This document shows positions 1 through 11,974 of a stretch of DNA of 64,000 nucleotides, one piece after another. Position 1 is the stretch's first letter, and each line of letters opens with the position of its first letter. The position numbers and the translations under genes are program-made. The stretch is from CAYUPI01 sp964446585. Its GTDB lineage: Bacteria; Verrucomicrobiota; Verrucomicrobiia; Limisphaerales; UBA8199. The DNA lies in NCBI GenBank assembly GCA_964446585.1, contig CAYUPI010000002.1, forward strand, positions 1 through 64,000, read 5' to 3'. The notes beneath the pieces are model-generated. The model saw only the letters and a program-made list of their open reading frames with translations, ran no database searches and was not told the origin of the DNA.

Positions 1-1743
1 GTCAACGTTCCCACCACCGCCGATGCGTTGGTCTCGCTGACCAACTGTTCGGGCGACACGGTCAGCTTCAGCACATTGGCCCACGGCACTGGCCCATTCA
101 GTTTCCAATGGTTCAAGGACGGGGCGCCGCTGGGCGGCCAGACCGGCAGCTCATTGACGCTCTCCAGCATCACCGCCTCCAGCGCGGGCAGCTACTCGGT
201 GCAAGTGGCGGGCGCTTGCAACAGCGTCACCAACTCTGCCAGCCTGACGGTCAACGTACCCACCTCCGCCGATGCATTGGTGTCGCTGACCAACTGCGCG
301 GGTGACACGGTCAGCTTTAGCACCGCGGCCCATGGCACCGGCCCATTCAGTTTCCAATGGTTCAAGGATGGGGCGCCGCTGGGCGGCCAGACCGGCAGCT
401 CCTTGACCCTTTCCGGCATCGCCGCGTCGAGCGCGGGCAGCTACTCGGTGCAAGTGACGGGCGCTTGCAACAGCGTCACTAACCTGGCCAGCTTGACGGT
501 CAACGTGCCCACCACCGCCGATGCGCTGGTGTCGCAGACCAGTTGTCCGGGCGACACAATCACTTTCGTCACGACTGCGCACGGCACAGGGCCGTTTACG
601 TGTCTATGGAGCAAAGATGGCAAGCTGTTGCCCGGTGGCACGAACAATTGGGTGACGATGAGCAACGTTACTGTCCTGGCCCAGGGCAACTATAGCGTTG
701 TGGTTTCCGGCGCCTGTTCATCTGTCACCAACAACGCAACGCTCATGGTCACCCGGCCCGTCACTGCAACTCCTCTAGTCGATCAGACTCGCTGCTTTGG
801 CCAGAGCGTCACTTTCGCCACCACGGTCTCCGGCGCCGGCTCCTTCAACTGCCAATGGAAAAAAGATGGTTCGCTGCTACCCGGCCAGACCGGGAGTTCC
901 TTTGCCGTCCAGAATCTCAAGGCTTCGGACGCCGGCCTCTACTCGGTGGAAATCACGGGCCCTTGCAACGGCGTCACTAACGCCGCCATGCTGGCTGTTG
1001 AAAGCGACGGCCTGGTCAGCCCGGCGACTTTTGCCAATCCGGAAGCGATTATCATCAACGACTTCAACCCGGCCACGCCGTATCCGTCCACCATCAACGT
1101 GTCTTGCGTGCCAGACGCAATTACAAAGTTGACCGTGACCATGACCAATCTCAACCATACTTACGCCTCCGATGTTACCGCTCTCCTGGTGAGTCCGGAT
1201 GGCCAAGCCATTCTGTTGATGGCCGACACGGGCGCCAACACCGCGACGACCAACGCGACGCTGACATTCGATGACGACGCTCCATTATTTCTGCCCCTAA
1301 CCACTCAGCTAATCTCCGGCCGCTGGAAGCCGACCAGTTACGACAACAACGAAACCATTCCCCTGCCCGCACCGCCTGCGCCAACCATGACTACCCTGGC
1401 CGGGTTCAACGGGGCCAGCGCCAACGGGACGTGGTCGCTGTTTGTGATAGACGATGCGCCAGCCGACGTGGGAAGCATTGCCGGCGGCTGGAGCCTGGCC
1501 GTAACCTGGGGAGGCGCCGTGCCACCGCCGCGGCTCTCATTCCCGGCGGTCCCCATTCCGGGCAGCTTCCAAGCGACCTTAATCGGTCAGTCGGGAAAGA
1601 CCTACGTCATCGAAGCCTCCACGGACTTAACGTCCTGGACGCCGGTGGCGACCAACACCCTCAGTGGGACAAATTGGACATTTACGAACTCTGTTACCCC
1701 CGGCTTGAGGCAGAGACTCTACCGGGCCGTCTTCCAGCCTTAA
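1..1743 (+). CDS. Secreted Ig-like repeat protein with P-domain (5' end outside window)
   Basis: The reading frame is open from base 1, so the N-terminus lies upstream. The visible part has Ig-like repeats: the first copies recur every 249 bases (83 residues) and are almost identical, each with a conserved Cys pair and a GxYSV motif; two later copies are diverged. Residues of about 340-500 match a proprotein-convertase P/Homo-B domain (NPEAIIINDF, then GTWSLFVIDDAP and GGWSLAVTW near its end). The last 65 residues (SGKTYVIEASTDLTSW ... YRAVFQP) resemble the C-terminal module of two other secreted proteins in this window, at 25.2 and 30.8 kb. Known P-domains are beta-sandwiches, often at the C-termini of exported proteins. 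A cell-surface or secreted role is inferred; ligand and enzyme activity are unknown. It is convergent with the MetE-like gene. Confidence 0.8.
   Translation, partial: VNVPTTADALVSLTNCSGDTVSFSTLAHGTGPFSFQWFKDGAPLGGQTGSSLTLSSITASSAGSYSVQVAGACNSVTNSASLTVNVPTSADALVSLTNCAGDTVSFSTAAHGTGPFSFQWFKDGAPLGGQTGSSLTLSGIAASSAGSYSVQVTGACNSVTNLASLTVNVPTTADALVSQTSCPGDTITFVTTAHGTGPFTCLWSKDGKLLPGGTNNWVTMSNVTVLAQGNYSVVVSGACSSVTNNATLMVTRPVTATPLVDQTRCFGQSVTFATTVSGAGSFNCQWKKDGSLLPGQTGSSFAVQNLKASDAGLYSVEITGPCNGVTNAAMLAVESDGLVSPATFANPEAIIINDFNPATPYPSTINVSCVPDAITKLTVTMTNLNHTYASDVTALLVSPDGQAILLMADTGANTATTNATLTFDDDAPLFLPLTTQLISGRWKPTSYDNNETIPLPAPPAPTMTTLAGFNGASANGTWSLFVIDDAPADVGSIAGGWSLAVTWGGAVPPPRLSFPAVPIPGSFQATLIGQSGKTYVIEASTDLTSWTPVATNTLSGTNWTFTNSVTPGLRQRLYRAVFQP
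28..750 (+). repeat. Tandem 249-bp coding repeats (Ig-like modules)
   Basis: The motif GCCGATGC recurs at 19, 268 and 517, exactly 249 bases apart. The first two units are close to identical at nucleotide level, and the third diverges after its start. The repeats encode Ig-like domains. The low divergence suggests recent unit duplication or homogenisation. Confidence 0.8.
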
Positions 1744-1836
1744 GCGCGGAAGATTTGAAGGCCAAAAAAACCGAGAATGCCGCTTTGACAGCAGCAGGAT
1801 CATGCTGCGTAAGGCTGCCGGCTCTGTAAAGATCGG

Positions 1837-2874
1837 TCAGACCAGCCCCAGTTCGCGCCTCACGATCTTCACGCCTTCTACCAGGTTTTTGAGCTTGGTC
1901 TTTGCGGCCCAGCGAGCGGTCTGGCTGAGACCGCAGTCCGGCGCGAAGGAAAGGCGTTCGGCGGGCGCGAATCTCAAACAGCGTCGCACTCGCTCAGCCA
2001 CATCCTGCGGCGTCTCGATATAGTAACTTTTAACGTCGATGATCCCGACGGCCACTTCGTGTCGCGCGCTGATTTCTTTGATGATTTCAATTTCGGCAAA
2101 TTCGCGGCCGGCCATTTCGATATGGATTTCGTCCACGGCAAAGTCGAGGAAAGCCGGGAACAAGGGCCGGTAGCGGCGCGGGCCCACTGCCCTGCCCTTG
2201 TAATTGCCGAAGCAGAGATGGGTTGAGAGGCGACACTTGCCGACGACTGGCTGAACGGTTCGATTGAAAATGTCCACGAGGCGAAGCGGGTCTTCCCGAT
2301 AGGCGTAGCAGCTCATGGAGGGTTCATCGACCGTGAGCTCGGTGCAGCCCGCCTTCACAAGATCAACCAACTCCTTCCGGACGATAGGAATCAGCGCTTC
2401 AGTCAGAGCGTAGCGATCGGGATATCGATCATTGGGAACCAGGCGGCCGCTGAGGGTATAAGGGCCCGGGACACTGGCCTTCAGGGTTGGGCCAGGAGGG
2501 GCGAGGCGGCGCAAGCGCTCGAATTCGGCGACGACGCCAAGCCCGTGCGGTGCAGCTAATTCGCCGGTCACTTTGTGCCGGCCCCGCTGGTCGTGCGCGG
2601 GCGGCCCGAACCGGCGAGCCAACTCGGCCGTCTGCTCGATTCCACTCAGGTGACCATAAAGCGAAAGATTAAAATCGAGCCGCGTTTGTTCGCCGTCGGA
2701 GATCACATCCAGGCCCGCCTCCATTTGGTCGTGAATGGCGGCAATGACTGCGTCCTCCTGCAGCTCAGCGACGTCGCTCGGACCAAATCGATCGAGATGC
2801 GCGCAGGAAAATTCGAGCCAGCCCGGGAACGGGTAGCTGCCAACGACAGAAGTGCGGAGGGGGGACGTGTTCAT
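1837..2874 (-). CDS. MetE-like (cobalamin-independent methionine synthase C-terminal family) protein
   Basis: This 345-residue protein starts MNTSPLRTSVVGSYPFP, typical of the MetE C-terminal (UROD-like TIM barrel) family. The Zn-site motifs of that family are visible: HxC in STHLCFGN, a Glu-rich HIEMAGREF stretch, and a late Cys in FAPDCGLSQTAR. VDEPSMS matches the family's DEP motif. It is about half the length of full MetE, so it has only the catalytic barrel, as in methyltransferases that use methylcobalamin or small methyl donors instead of folate. Substrate cannot be told from sequence. It is convergent with the Ig-repeat gene, and a perfect hairpin lies upstream of its start. Confidence 0.8.
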   Translation of the reverse strand: MNTSPLRTSVVGSYPFPGWLEFSCAHLDRFGPSDVAELQEDAVIAAIHDQMEAGLDVISDGEQTRLDFNLSLYGHLSGIEQTAELARRFGPPAHDQRGRHKVTGELAAPHGLGVVAEFERLRRLAPPGPTLKASVPGPYTLSGRLVPNDRYPDRYALTEALIPIVRKELVDLVKAGCTELTVDEPSMSCYAYREDPLRLVDIFNRTVQPVVGKCRLSTHLCFGNYKGRAVGPRRYRPLFPAFLDFAVDEIHIEMAGREFAEIEIIKEISARHEVAVGIIDVKSYYIETPQDVAERVRRCLRFAPAERLSFAPDCGLSQTARWAAKTKLKNLVEGVKIVRRELGLV

Positions 2875-2906
2875 AGCCGAGATATTTCACGCGATGGTGG
2901 AAAAGT

Positions 2907-2946
2907 TCTCATTAACACCGGGGCTAAAGCCCCGGTGTTAATGAGA
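2907..2946. repeat. Perfect 19-bp inverted repeat (GGGGCTAAAGCCCC core)
   Basis: Two 19-base arms, perfectly complementary, are separated by AA, with the core GGGGCTAAAGCCCC. It lies in the spacer between the start of the MetE-like gene and the end of the SIS gene. It may be a dispersed palindromic repeat or may terminate the upstream sugar operon; there is no T-run to favour an intrinsic terminator. Confidence 0.7.
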
Positions 2947-3137
2947 CTCTCTAGCGGGAGATAAGAGCGCCGCGAAAGGAGCTCCATTGGAATTTTCTGG
3001 TTCAATCGAAAATGATCGTGCGATTGCCGCACAGAAACACTCGGTCCTCAAGCACCAGCCGCAAGGCGCGGGAGAGCCCAAGCTGGACCGGATTCCTCAA
3101 GCCGTGGTGGGGAGCGTCTGGCTTCACTTGCCTGGAT

Positions 3138-3920
3138 TCAGCGGCCAAGATCGGCGTAGAGTTTGGCGAGCCGACGCGCGTGCTCGTCGTAAGCGGTTTC
3201 AAAGAGCTCGTTGGAGCGTTGCTCGCCAACGACCGCGGCGGCGCTTAGAACGGTGGGCGGATGTCCGGCGGCGGCAAGTCGCGCGGCGACTTCGGCCTTG
3301 ATGCAGTTGACCAGCATCGCGCCGCCAACCGTGGAGCCTGGAGCCACCGGCGTGTCCAGGTCAGGCACGCGGACCATGGCATCGCCCGGCGGCGCGGCCG
3401 TATCCAGCACCAGGTCGGCGAAATCCTGCAGCTTTTTGCCGTCAGCACGCCTGCTGGGAGTGGCGTCGCCGTGTTGGCCGCTGATAATAGCCACGACGCG
3501 CACGCCGCGTCTCCTGAACTCCTCGGCAATCTCGACGGGCACGATATTGCAGCCGCTGGAGGAGATGACCAAGGCGGAGTCCTGAGCGGTCAGGGCGAAG
3601 TTGCGCAGGATGCGCTCGGCCAGACCGGTGACGTTTTCAAGAAACATAGCCTGCCGCTGGCCGTTGGCGCCGACGACCAGATTGTGAAACGTGAGCGACA
3701 GTTCGACGATGGGGTTGAAGCCCGGGAACGAGCCGTAGCGCGGCCACATTTCTTCGACCAAAATCCGTGAGTGGCCGGAGCCGAACAGGTGGACCATTCG
3801 ACCGGCGAGGATAGCTTCGGTGAACCACTCGGCGGCCTTTTCGATTTTCGCCCGCTGGGCTTCTACGGCCTGCACAAGGCGGCGGCAATGGGTGAGATAG
3901 TCGTGGGTAGGACTCGTCAT
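3138..3920 (-). CDS. SIS-domain (sugar isomerase fold) protein
   Basis: The start chosen gives MTSPTHDYLTHCRRL; a longer frame reaches 3998 but runs into a repeat. The single SIS domain shows the phosphosugar-binding Ser motifs: LFGSGHSRILVEEMWPRYGS near residue 50 and VISSSGCN in the middle. It resembles the UPF0309 type of SIS protein, about 250 residues long and associated with sugar-phosphate metabolism or regulation. It is last in a minus-strand run after an SDR dehydrogenase and a ROK kinase, which supports a role in processing a phosphorylated amino sugar or similar. The exact substrate is not readable. Confidence 0.75.
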   Translation of the reverse strand: MTSPTHDYLTHCRRLVQAVEAQRAKIEKAAEWFTEAILAGRMVHLFGSGHSRILVEEMWPRYGSFPGFNPIVELSLTFHNLVVGANGQRQAMFLENVTGLAERILRNFALTAQDSALVISSSGCNIVPVEIAEEFRRRGVRVVAIISGQHGDATPSRRADGKKLQDFADLVLDTAAPPGDAMVRVPDLDTPVAPGSTVGGAMLVNCIKAEVAARLAAAGHPPTVLSAAAVVGEQRSNELFETAYDEHARRLAKLYADLGR

Positions 3921-3952
3921 GAGCGTTGCAATATTCAAGTTTGCGGCTCGAA

Positions 3953-4084
3953 CCTCCAAGATCCAAGCATCAACATCCAGAGAAGCTCCAAGATCCAATT
4001 ACTAATTGCACGAACTGGCAAGATGCCGACACAACTGGATCTTGGTGCTTGGACCTTCTTTGGAGCATGGATCCTGGTGCTTGC
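3953..4084. repeat. Long imperfect inverted repeat (CCAAGATCCA type)
   Basis: The left part (3953-3997) is rich in CCAAGATCC and AGCTCCAAG; the right part (4036-4084) carries the complements TGGATCTTGG and TTTGGAGC. The same vocabulary and inverted layout recur at 11791-11928, so this is a dispersed repeat family. It separates the ROK and SIS genes. Confidence 0.6.
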
Positions 4085-4089
4085 AGCTT

Positions 4090-4998
4090 TCATAGTTGTC
4101 CTTCGGCGGCCAGTTTTGCGCCGTAAGCCGCTCCCGCGCCACCAGCGTTGTGGCCCAACACAGCCTTCACGACGCGAACACGCGCGCCGCCCGGCCGCCA
4201 CTCGAATTCGTCAAGGCTGGCCTGGAGTGGTCCGAAGAGCGCGTCGTCAGCATCGGCGATCCCGCCACCGATCACGAGCACTTCGGGATCGAGAACATTA
4301 ATGATTCCTGCCACCCCAGCCGCCAGAGAGCGCACCGAGCGAAGCCAAACCTCTGCAGCCTCCGGTGAGCCTTGTCGGAAAGCGACGAGGAGTTCTCGTG
4401 TCGTTGCGTAGCGGCCAGCACTGCGAGCGGCCAAAGTGCACTCGCCGATGGCATCCTCAAGGCTGCCGGGGGTGCGAGCGATATCGGGAGCGCCATCAGG
4501 ATCGAGTGATAGGTGGCCCATGTGGCCCGCACGGCCGAGGTGGCCCTGTAAAACGCGTCCGTCCACCATCGCAGCGCCGCCGACGCCGGTTCCAAGCGTC
4601 AGCAGCACTAGGTTTTTTGCGCCTTTGGCAGCGCCCAGCCAGACCTCGCCGAGCAAGGCCGCTTGCGCGTCATTGAAAACCGTCACGCGATTTTCCAGTG
4701 CGAGCCATTTCTGCCAATCGAGCCCCTCCAAACCGTTCAGTCGGCCAGGCATAAAGGCGATGTGGCTCCGGTCGGCCGAGGGCAGGCCCGGCGCGGCCAC
4801 TCCAAGCCGCATTGGAGCCGGACTTTTCGATATTACCCGCCGAGCCACAACGCGCGCTCTTTCCATCCAGTCTTTGCCGCCGTTATCACCTGTCGGCGAA
4901 CTCTCTTCCACGAGCTGTTCGCCCGCGGGACAAAAAGCGAGCGCTTTAATCTGTGTTCCGCCGACATCCAGCCCGATGAAGCATTTGGTTCCCGCCAT
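4090..4998 (-). CDS. ROK-family sugar kinase-like protein
   Basis: This 302-residue protein has the N-terminal phosphate-1 motif LDVGGTQIKA and the central TLGTGVGGAAMVDGRV motif of the ROK/hexokinase-actin fold. The sugar-binding GHxxH-type segment is present (GRAGHMGHLSLDPDG), but the usual CxCGxxGC zinc-binding cluster that follows it is missing and is replaced by DIARTPGSLED. It ends with VIGGGIADADD and the GAGAAYGA adenosine-side motif. ROK kinases phosphorylate glucose, N-acetyl-amino sugars or fructose. The gene starts 15 bases after the SDR gene ends, so the two are probably co-transcribed. Confidence 0.8.
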   Translation of the reverse strand: MAGTKCFIGLDVGGTQIKALAFCPAGEQLVEESSPTGDNGGKDWMERARVVARRVISKSPAPMRLGVAAPGLPSADRSHIAFMPGRLNGLEGLDWQKWLALENRVTVFNDAQAALLGEVWLGAAKGAKNLVLLTLGTGVGGAAMVDGRVLQGHLGRAGHMGHLSLDPDGAPDIARTPGSLEDAIGECTLAARSAGRYATTRELLVAFRQGSPEAAEVWLRSVRSLAAGVAGIINVLDPEVLVIGGGIADADDALFGPLQASLDEFEWRPGGARVRVVKAVLGHNAGGAGAAYGAKLAAEGQL

Positions 4999-5013
4999 GA
5001 GAGTCTCGCGAAC

Positions 5014-5820
5014 TCATCTCGCTTTCGCCGGCATCTGGCCCTCGCTCACGCACCACCCGCCGTCAATCGCCAACACCTGCCCGGTCGTAAATCGAGACGC
5101 ATCGCTCATAAAATAAACCGCCGCCGCATCCGCATCGGAGGCGGCGCCGATGCGGCCGCCGTCGAGAGGTTGCTTGGTTTTGATGAACGCGCGGATCTCC
5201 CGGTCTTGCGCCGCGCGCGCTGCCATTGGCGTCTCGACCAATGCCGGTGCCAGCACGTTGCAGCGAATGTTATTCGGGGCATAGTACGCGGCAATCGATT
5301 TGCTGAACCCTATAATCGCCGACTTGGCCGCCGCGTAGGCGTGCGTGGCGAAGAATCGCGGAGAGGGCGACCACCCAAGCACGCTTCCCATATTCAGAAT
5401 GCTGCCGCCGGTGCGTTGTGCGAGAAACTGCCTGACCGCGGCACGGTTCGAGTACATGAGCGAGGAAAGATTCAAGTCGAGCGTCGCGCGCCAGCCTTGA
5501 TCCGACAACTTGTGCAACGGCCCATCGCCAAACTCGCGTCCGCTGCCGCCGGCCACATGATACAAACCGTCGAAGCTTCCGAATTTTCGCAAGGCGAGTG
5601 CGATAGCGCGTGCAGCCGTCCGCGGGTCAGTGGCATCCGCGGAAAAGCCGTGGGCCGAGTCTCCGAGGCCTCTTTGGGCCTTTTCCAGGCTGTCCGGATT
5701 TCGCCCGACAACCACCACCTTTGCCCCATGGCCGATGAAAACGCGAGCGGCTGACAGCCCCAGACCCGTTGTGCCGCCGATAATCACCAGGGACTTTCCT
5801 TCGAGCTCGCAGGAAGCCAT
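5014..5820 (-). CDS. Short-chain dehydrogenase/reductase (SDR)
   Basis: The start chosen (MASCELEGKSLVIIGG) puts the Rossmann motif GGTTGLGLS at residues 14-22, the usual position. NMGS (Ser region) and YAAAKSA (catalytic YxxxK) follow, then the C-terminal IDGGW typical of classical SDRs. The length of about 268 residues fits the family. It is the first gene of the SDR-ROK-SIS run, so it may oxidise or reduce a sugar or sugar acid; this is inferred from context. The frame stays open upstream to 5904, but that would add an atypical N-terminal extension. Confidence 0.85.
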   Translation of the reverse strand: MASCELEGKSLVIIGGTTGLGLSAARVFIGHGAKVVVVGRNPDSLEKAQRGLGDSAHGFSADATDPRTAARAIALALRKFGSFDGLYHVAGGSGREFGDGPLHKLSDQGWRATLDLNLSSLMYSNRAAVRQFLAQRTGGSILNMGSVLGWSPSPRFFATHAYAAAKSAIIGFSKSIAAYYAPNNIRCNVLAPALVETPMAARAAQDREIRAFIKTKQPLDGGRIGAASDADAAAVYFMSDASRFTTGQVLAIDGGWCVSEGQMPAKAR

Positions 5821-6012
5821 TGCGATTGAGACTGTTGCGGCACGGAGACTGAGGCAAGCAAAATGTGCCCCGTGCGGCGCGCCTTGTTCCCCAACTCTAG
5901 CCAAAGGGGGCTCCTGCCTAAAAACGCCTCTACCGGCACATTGTGGGTCAAAACCAAATCGATAAAAAAACTTTACATTTATTATTGACCAAAGGGGTCT
6001 GCATGTGTCGAG

Positions 6013-9318
<3,306 letters not shown>

Positions 9319-9383
9319 CCCTGGCTGCGGCGCCGAATGTCCGGAGCGAGGTCAACGTTAGGTGGCTGTGCCCAGCAGGCAGT

Positions 9384-9620
9384 TCATCGGCCCGCCCTCC
9401 AGGCTTCCGGAGGAATCGCAGGCTTTAGGATTTCGGCTGTTAGCGGCTTGCCGCTTCGGGCTGGGCCCAGGAAACTGCCGCGTTTGGGCGGAGCCAAGAC
9501 GCGGAGGTACGGCTTGCCGCGTTTTGTGACTAGAAGTTCAGCGCCGTCGTGGGCCAAGCGCTGGTAGCGCGGGTTTCTCTTGAACGAGCGCAAACCCACC
9601 TTAAGCCGCACGGATGCCAT
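9384..9620 (-). CDS. Phd/YefM-like antitoxin, no toxin partner seen
   Basis: The 78-residue protein from Met at 9620 carries the Phd/YefM core HDGAELLVTKRGKPYLRVL, with a basic N-terminal part and a C-terminal tail ending PPEAWRAGR, as in antitoxins that pair with PIN-domain toxins. In that family the N-terminal part binds operator DNA and the tail wraps the toxin. Only 65 bases separate the stop from the convergent SNF2 gene, and no PIN, RelE or Doc gene is adjacent on either strand. So it is an orphan, either a remnant or an antitoxin acting in trans. The frame extends upstream to 9731 but with atypical sequence. Confidence 0.55.
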   Translation of the reverse strand: MASVRLKVGLRSFKRNPRYQRLAHDGAELLVTKRGKPYLRVLAPPKRGSFLGPARSGKPLTAEILKPAIPPEAWRAGR

Positions 9621-9752
9621 TATGTCAGACTTCGAACAAGGGTCAAGCGGATTGTGCTCCCGGCCACCCGCAATCCGGTTGAACCCGCTCCGGCTGCCCG
9701 ATATGTTCCCACCGGCGTGCAAACCCGACATGGACCTACCCCCGGCGCATTG

Positions 9753-10658
9753 ATGGCGCTGGCGCTTTTGGCCAGTGGCTGCTCAGTTAACGATGCGCCT
9801 CGCACCAACAGCGTTTCCGGCACGATTGAAACCGATGAGGCGCGCGTCGCGTCTCGCTATGGCGGCCGAGTGGAAAGAATTCTGGCCGTCGAGGGCGACA
9901 CGCTGAAAGCCGGCCAAGTTATTGTCGAACTGGACGCTGCTGAGCTGCGCCCCCGCCGGGACCAAGCGGCGGCGCTGTTGGCCGACCTCGAGTCCGGTCC
10001 GCGCCCGCAGGAGCTCGACGCGGCCAGGCACGATTGGGAAGCGCTCGCGGCAGAATGGGAGCAGGCCAAGGCCGACGCAAAACGCGCGGAGGAGTTATTC
10101 TCGGAGAAAACGATTTCGCAAACCGAGCGCGAGCAGGCCGTGACGCGGGCGAGGACGCTCGAAAAGAATACGGCCGCCGCCAAGAGCCGGTACGATCTGC
10201 TTTTGGCAGGCACGCGCCCGGAGCGCATCGCTCAAGCCCGCGCCCAACTGGCGGAAATCGACACGCAATTGCGTGAAATGAAGATCGCAGCGCCAAGCGA
10301 TTGCGTGCTGGAGGTACTCAGCGTCAAAGCGGGCGACGTGTTGGCGCCGAACCGGGAAGTGGCGACGCTGTTGCTGCCGCAGCATCTTTGGGTTCGCGTC
10401 TATGTGCCGGAGCCGTGGCTTGGCCGCGTGCAGCTCGGCGCGCCGGTCAAGGTGCGTGTGGATTCAGACCCTGGCAGAGATTTTGCCGGCGTGGTCGAAC
10501 AAATTGCGCGCGAGGCGGAGTTTACGCCGCGCAACGTGCAGACAGTGGGCGAGCGGGTAAAGCAGGTGTTCGGCATCAAGGTGCGGCTCGATAACCGTGA
10601 GGGCAAACTCCGCGCCGGCATGGCCGCGGACGTTTTCTTTCCAGGGGTCCTCAAATAA
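9753..10658 (+). CDS. HlyD-type periplasmic adaptor lipoprotein
   Basis: The chosen start yields MALALLASGC, a short lipoprotein signal with lipobox LASGC; an in-frame extension to 9549 lacks any signal. The sequence then follows the membrane-fusion plan: a barrel-sandwich half motif RYGGRVERILAVEGDTLKAGQ, a long Glu/Arg/Ala-rich coiled coil of about residues 60-150, the returning lipoyl half (IAAPSDCVLEVLSVKAGDVL) and a beta-barrel ending in GMAADVFF. It resembles adaptors of YbhG/EmrA type. It directly precedes an ABC ATPase and an ABC-2 permease, forming an export operon. Substrate is unknown. Confidence 0.85.
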   Translation: MALALLASGCSVNDAPRTNSVSGTIETDEARVASRYGGRVERILAVEGDTLKAGQVIVELDAAELRPRRDQAAALLADLESGPRPQELDAARHDWEALAAEWEQAKADAKRAEELFSEKTISQTEREQAVTRARTLEKNTAAAKSRYDLLLAGTRPERIAQARAQLAEIDTQLREMKIAAPSDCVLEVLSVKAGDVLAPNREVATLLLPQHLWVRVYVPEPWLGRVQLGAPVKVRVDSDPGRDFAGVVEQIAREAEFTPRNVQTVGERVKQVFGIKVRLDNREGKLRAGMAADVFFPGVLK

Positions 10659-10675
10659 AGCGGCGTCGCGCGGAG

Positions 10676-10806
10676 AAATCCGAATTCCGAATGACCAAAC
10701 CCGAAGGAATGACGAAGTCCGAAGCCCGAAGTGCCTCAAGGTGCCTTGTTTCGACATTTGGGTTTCGGGTTTCTTTCGTCATTCGTCATTCGTCATTCGT
10801 CATTTA
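10676..10806. repeat. Repeat-rich spacer with GTCATTC heptamer array
   Basis: The left part carries CCGAATGACC, AAACCCGAA and GAATGACGAA; the right part carries the complements GGGTTTCGGG and TTTCGTCATTC, ending in four tandem heptamers GTCATTC at 10778-10805 (the last is GTCATTT). This forms an imperfect inverted repeat between the adaptor and ABC ATPase genes, ending 4 bases before the ATPase start. Confidence 0.6.
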
Positions 10807-10809
10807 GTC

Positions 10810-11775
10810 ATGTCTGGCGAACCAATGATCGACTGCCAGGGCCTGACGAAGTGTTTCGGCCAGCTCACCGCGGTAGACCACATCAGTCTCAGGATCGCGC
10901 AGCGGTCCATCTTCGGTTTTCTCGGCCCGAACGGCTCGGGCAAATCCACCGTGATTCGCATGTTGTGCGGATTGTTAGAGCCGAGCGATGGCTGGGCGAG
11001 AATTGGCGGATACGACGTCGCCCGCCAGACGGAGCAAATCAAAAGCATGATTGGCTACATGTCGCAGCGATTCTCGCTCTACGACGAGCTTACGACGCAT
11101 GAGAACCTGATGTTTTATGGGCGGCTGTACGGCCTGCGGGGCCCGGAGCTGGCCCGAAGACGAGATGAATTAGTCGCGCTGACACACATCGAGCCGTATT
11201 TGGAACGTCGCGCTGCTTTGCTCTCTGGCGGCTGGCGGCAACGGCTGGCGATGGCGTGCTCGCTCATGCATCAGCCGACCGTGTTGTTCCTCGACGAGCC
11301 TACCGCAGGCATCGATCCTGTGGCGCGGCGCGAGTTGTGGGACCTGCTGTTTGAGTTTTCGAGCCGGGGCATGACCTTGTTCCTCACCACGCATTACATG
11401 GATGAGGCGGAGCGCTGCTCTCATGTGGGCTATATCCACATGTCGAAGCTCGTTGTCTGCGGCGAACCCGACGAGTTGAAGCAGTTGCCGATCGTGAATC
11501 CGCCAGGTACGACACGACTGGACGTCACCTGCGAACATGTCACGACGGGATTGCAGGCCGTTCGCCGGCTGACGGGGGTACGCACGGCGACTGTTTTTGG
11601 CCAATCGATGCACTTGCTCGTGGACAAATCAACCTCCGAAGATTTTCTGCGAGACGAACTGCGCAAAGCGGGAATCCCGCAAGCCGACATTCGCCCCATC
11701 GCGCCTTCGCTGGAGGATGTGTTTGTCGCATTAACTGCCGGGCAAAACAACGGCGAGAAAAAGCAAGCCGCATGA
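10810..11775 (+). CDS. ABC transporter ATP-binding protein (YbhF-like, single domain)
   Basis: The start MSGEPMIDCQGLTKCFG places Walker A (GPNGSGKST) at residues 39-47. The Q-loop is YMSQRFSLYDELT, the signature is LSGGWRQRL (Trp at a usually variable position), Walker B is VLFLDEPTAGIDP and the switch is TTHYMDE. At 321 residues it carries one ATPase domain plus a C-terminal extension, whereas E. coli YbhF has two fused ATPase domains. It would energise the ABC-2 permease encoded next and work with the upstream HlyD-like adaptor. Drug or lipid export is the usual role of this class; none is proven here. Confidence 0.9.
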   Translation: MSGEPMIDCQGLTKCFGQLTAVDHISLRIAQRSIFGFLGPNGSGKSTVIRMLCGLLEPSDGWARIGGYDVARQTEQIKSMIGYMSQRFSLYDELTTHENLMFYGRLYGLRGPELARRRDELVALTHIEPYLERRAALLSGGWRQRLAMACSLMHQPTVLFLDEPTAGIDPVARRELWDLLFEFSSRGMTLFLTTHYMDEAERCSHVGYIHMSKLVVCGEPDELKQLPIVNPPGTTRLDVTCEHVTTGLQAVRRLTGVRTATVFGQSMHLLVDKSTSEDFLRDELRKAGIPQADIRPIAPSLEDVFVALTAGQNNGEKKQAA

Positions 11776-11783
11776 CAAAACAC

Positions 11784-11937
11784 ATGGATCCAAGTTCCAA
11801 GCTCCAGAGAAACACCAAGCGCCAAGGTCCAGAATGCACCGCTGCGAAGGGAAAGCCGAGCCTGGGATTTGAGTTTTGTTTGGGATTTGGTGGTTGGGAT
11901 TTGGTGTTTCTCTGGAGCTTGGAACTTGGTGGTTGGC
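11784..11937. repeat. Inverted repeat with 28-bp perfect arms
   Basis: The arms 11791-11818 and 11901-11928 are perfect 28-base reverse complements, separated by 82 bases. They contain CAAGTTCCAAGCTCCAGAGA and its complement. The repeat sits between the ATPase and permease genes, so an operon transcript would carry a large stem-loop here. The wording matches the repeat at 3953-4084. Confidence 0.8.
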
Positions 11938-11974
11938 GCTTCGGTCATTGGCCGCTCGCACCAGTCGCACTGCG

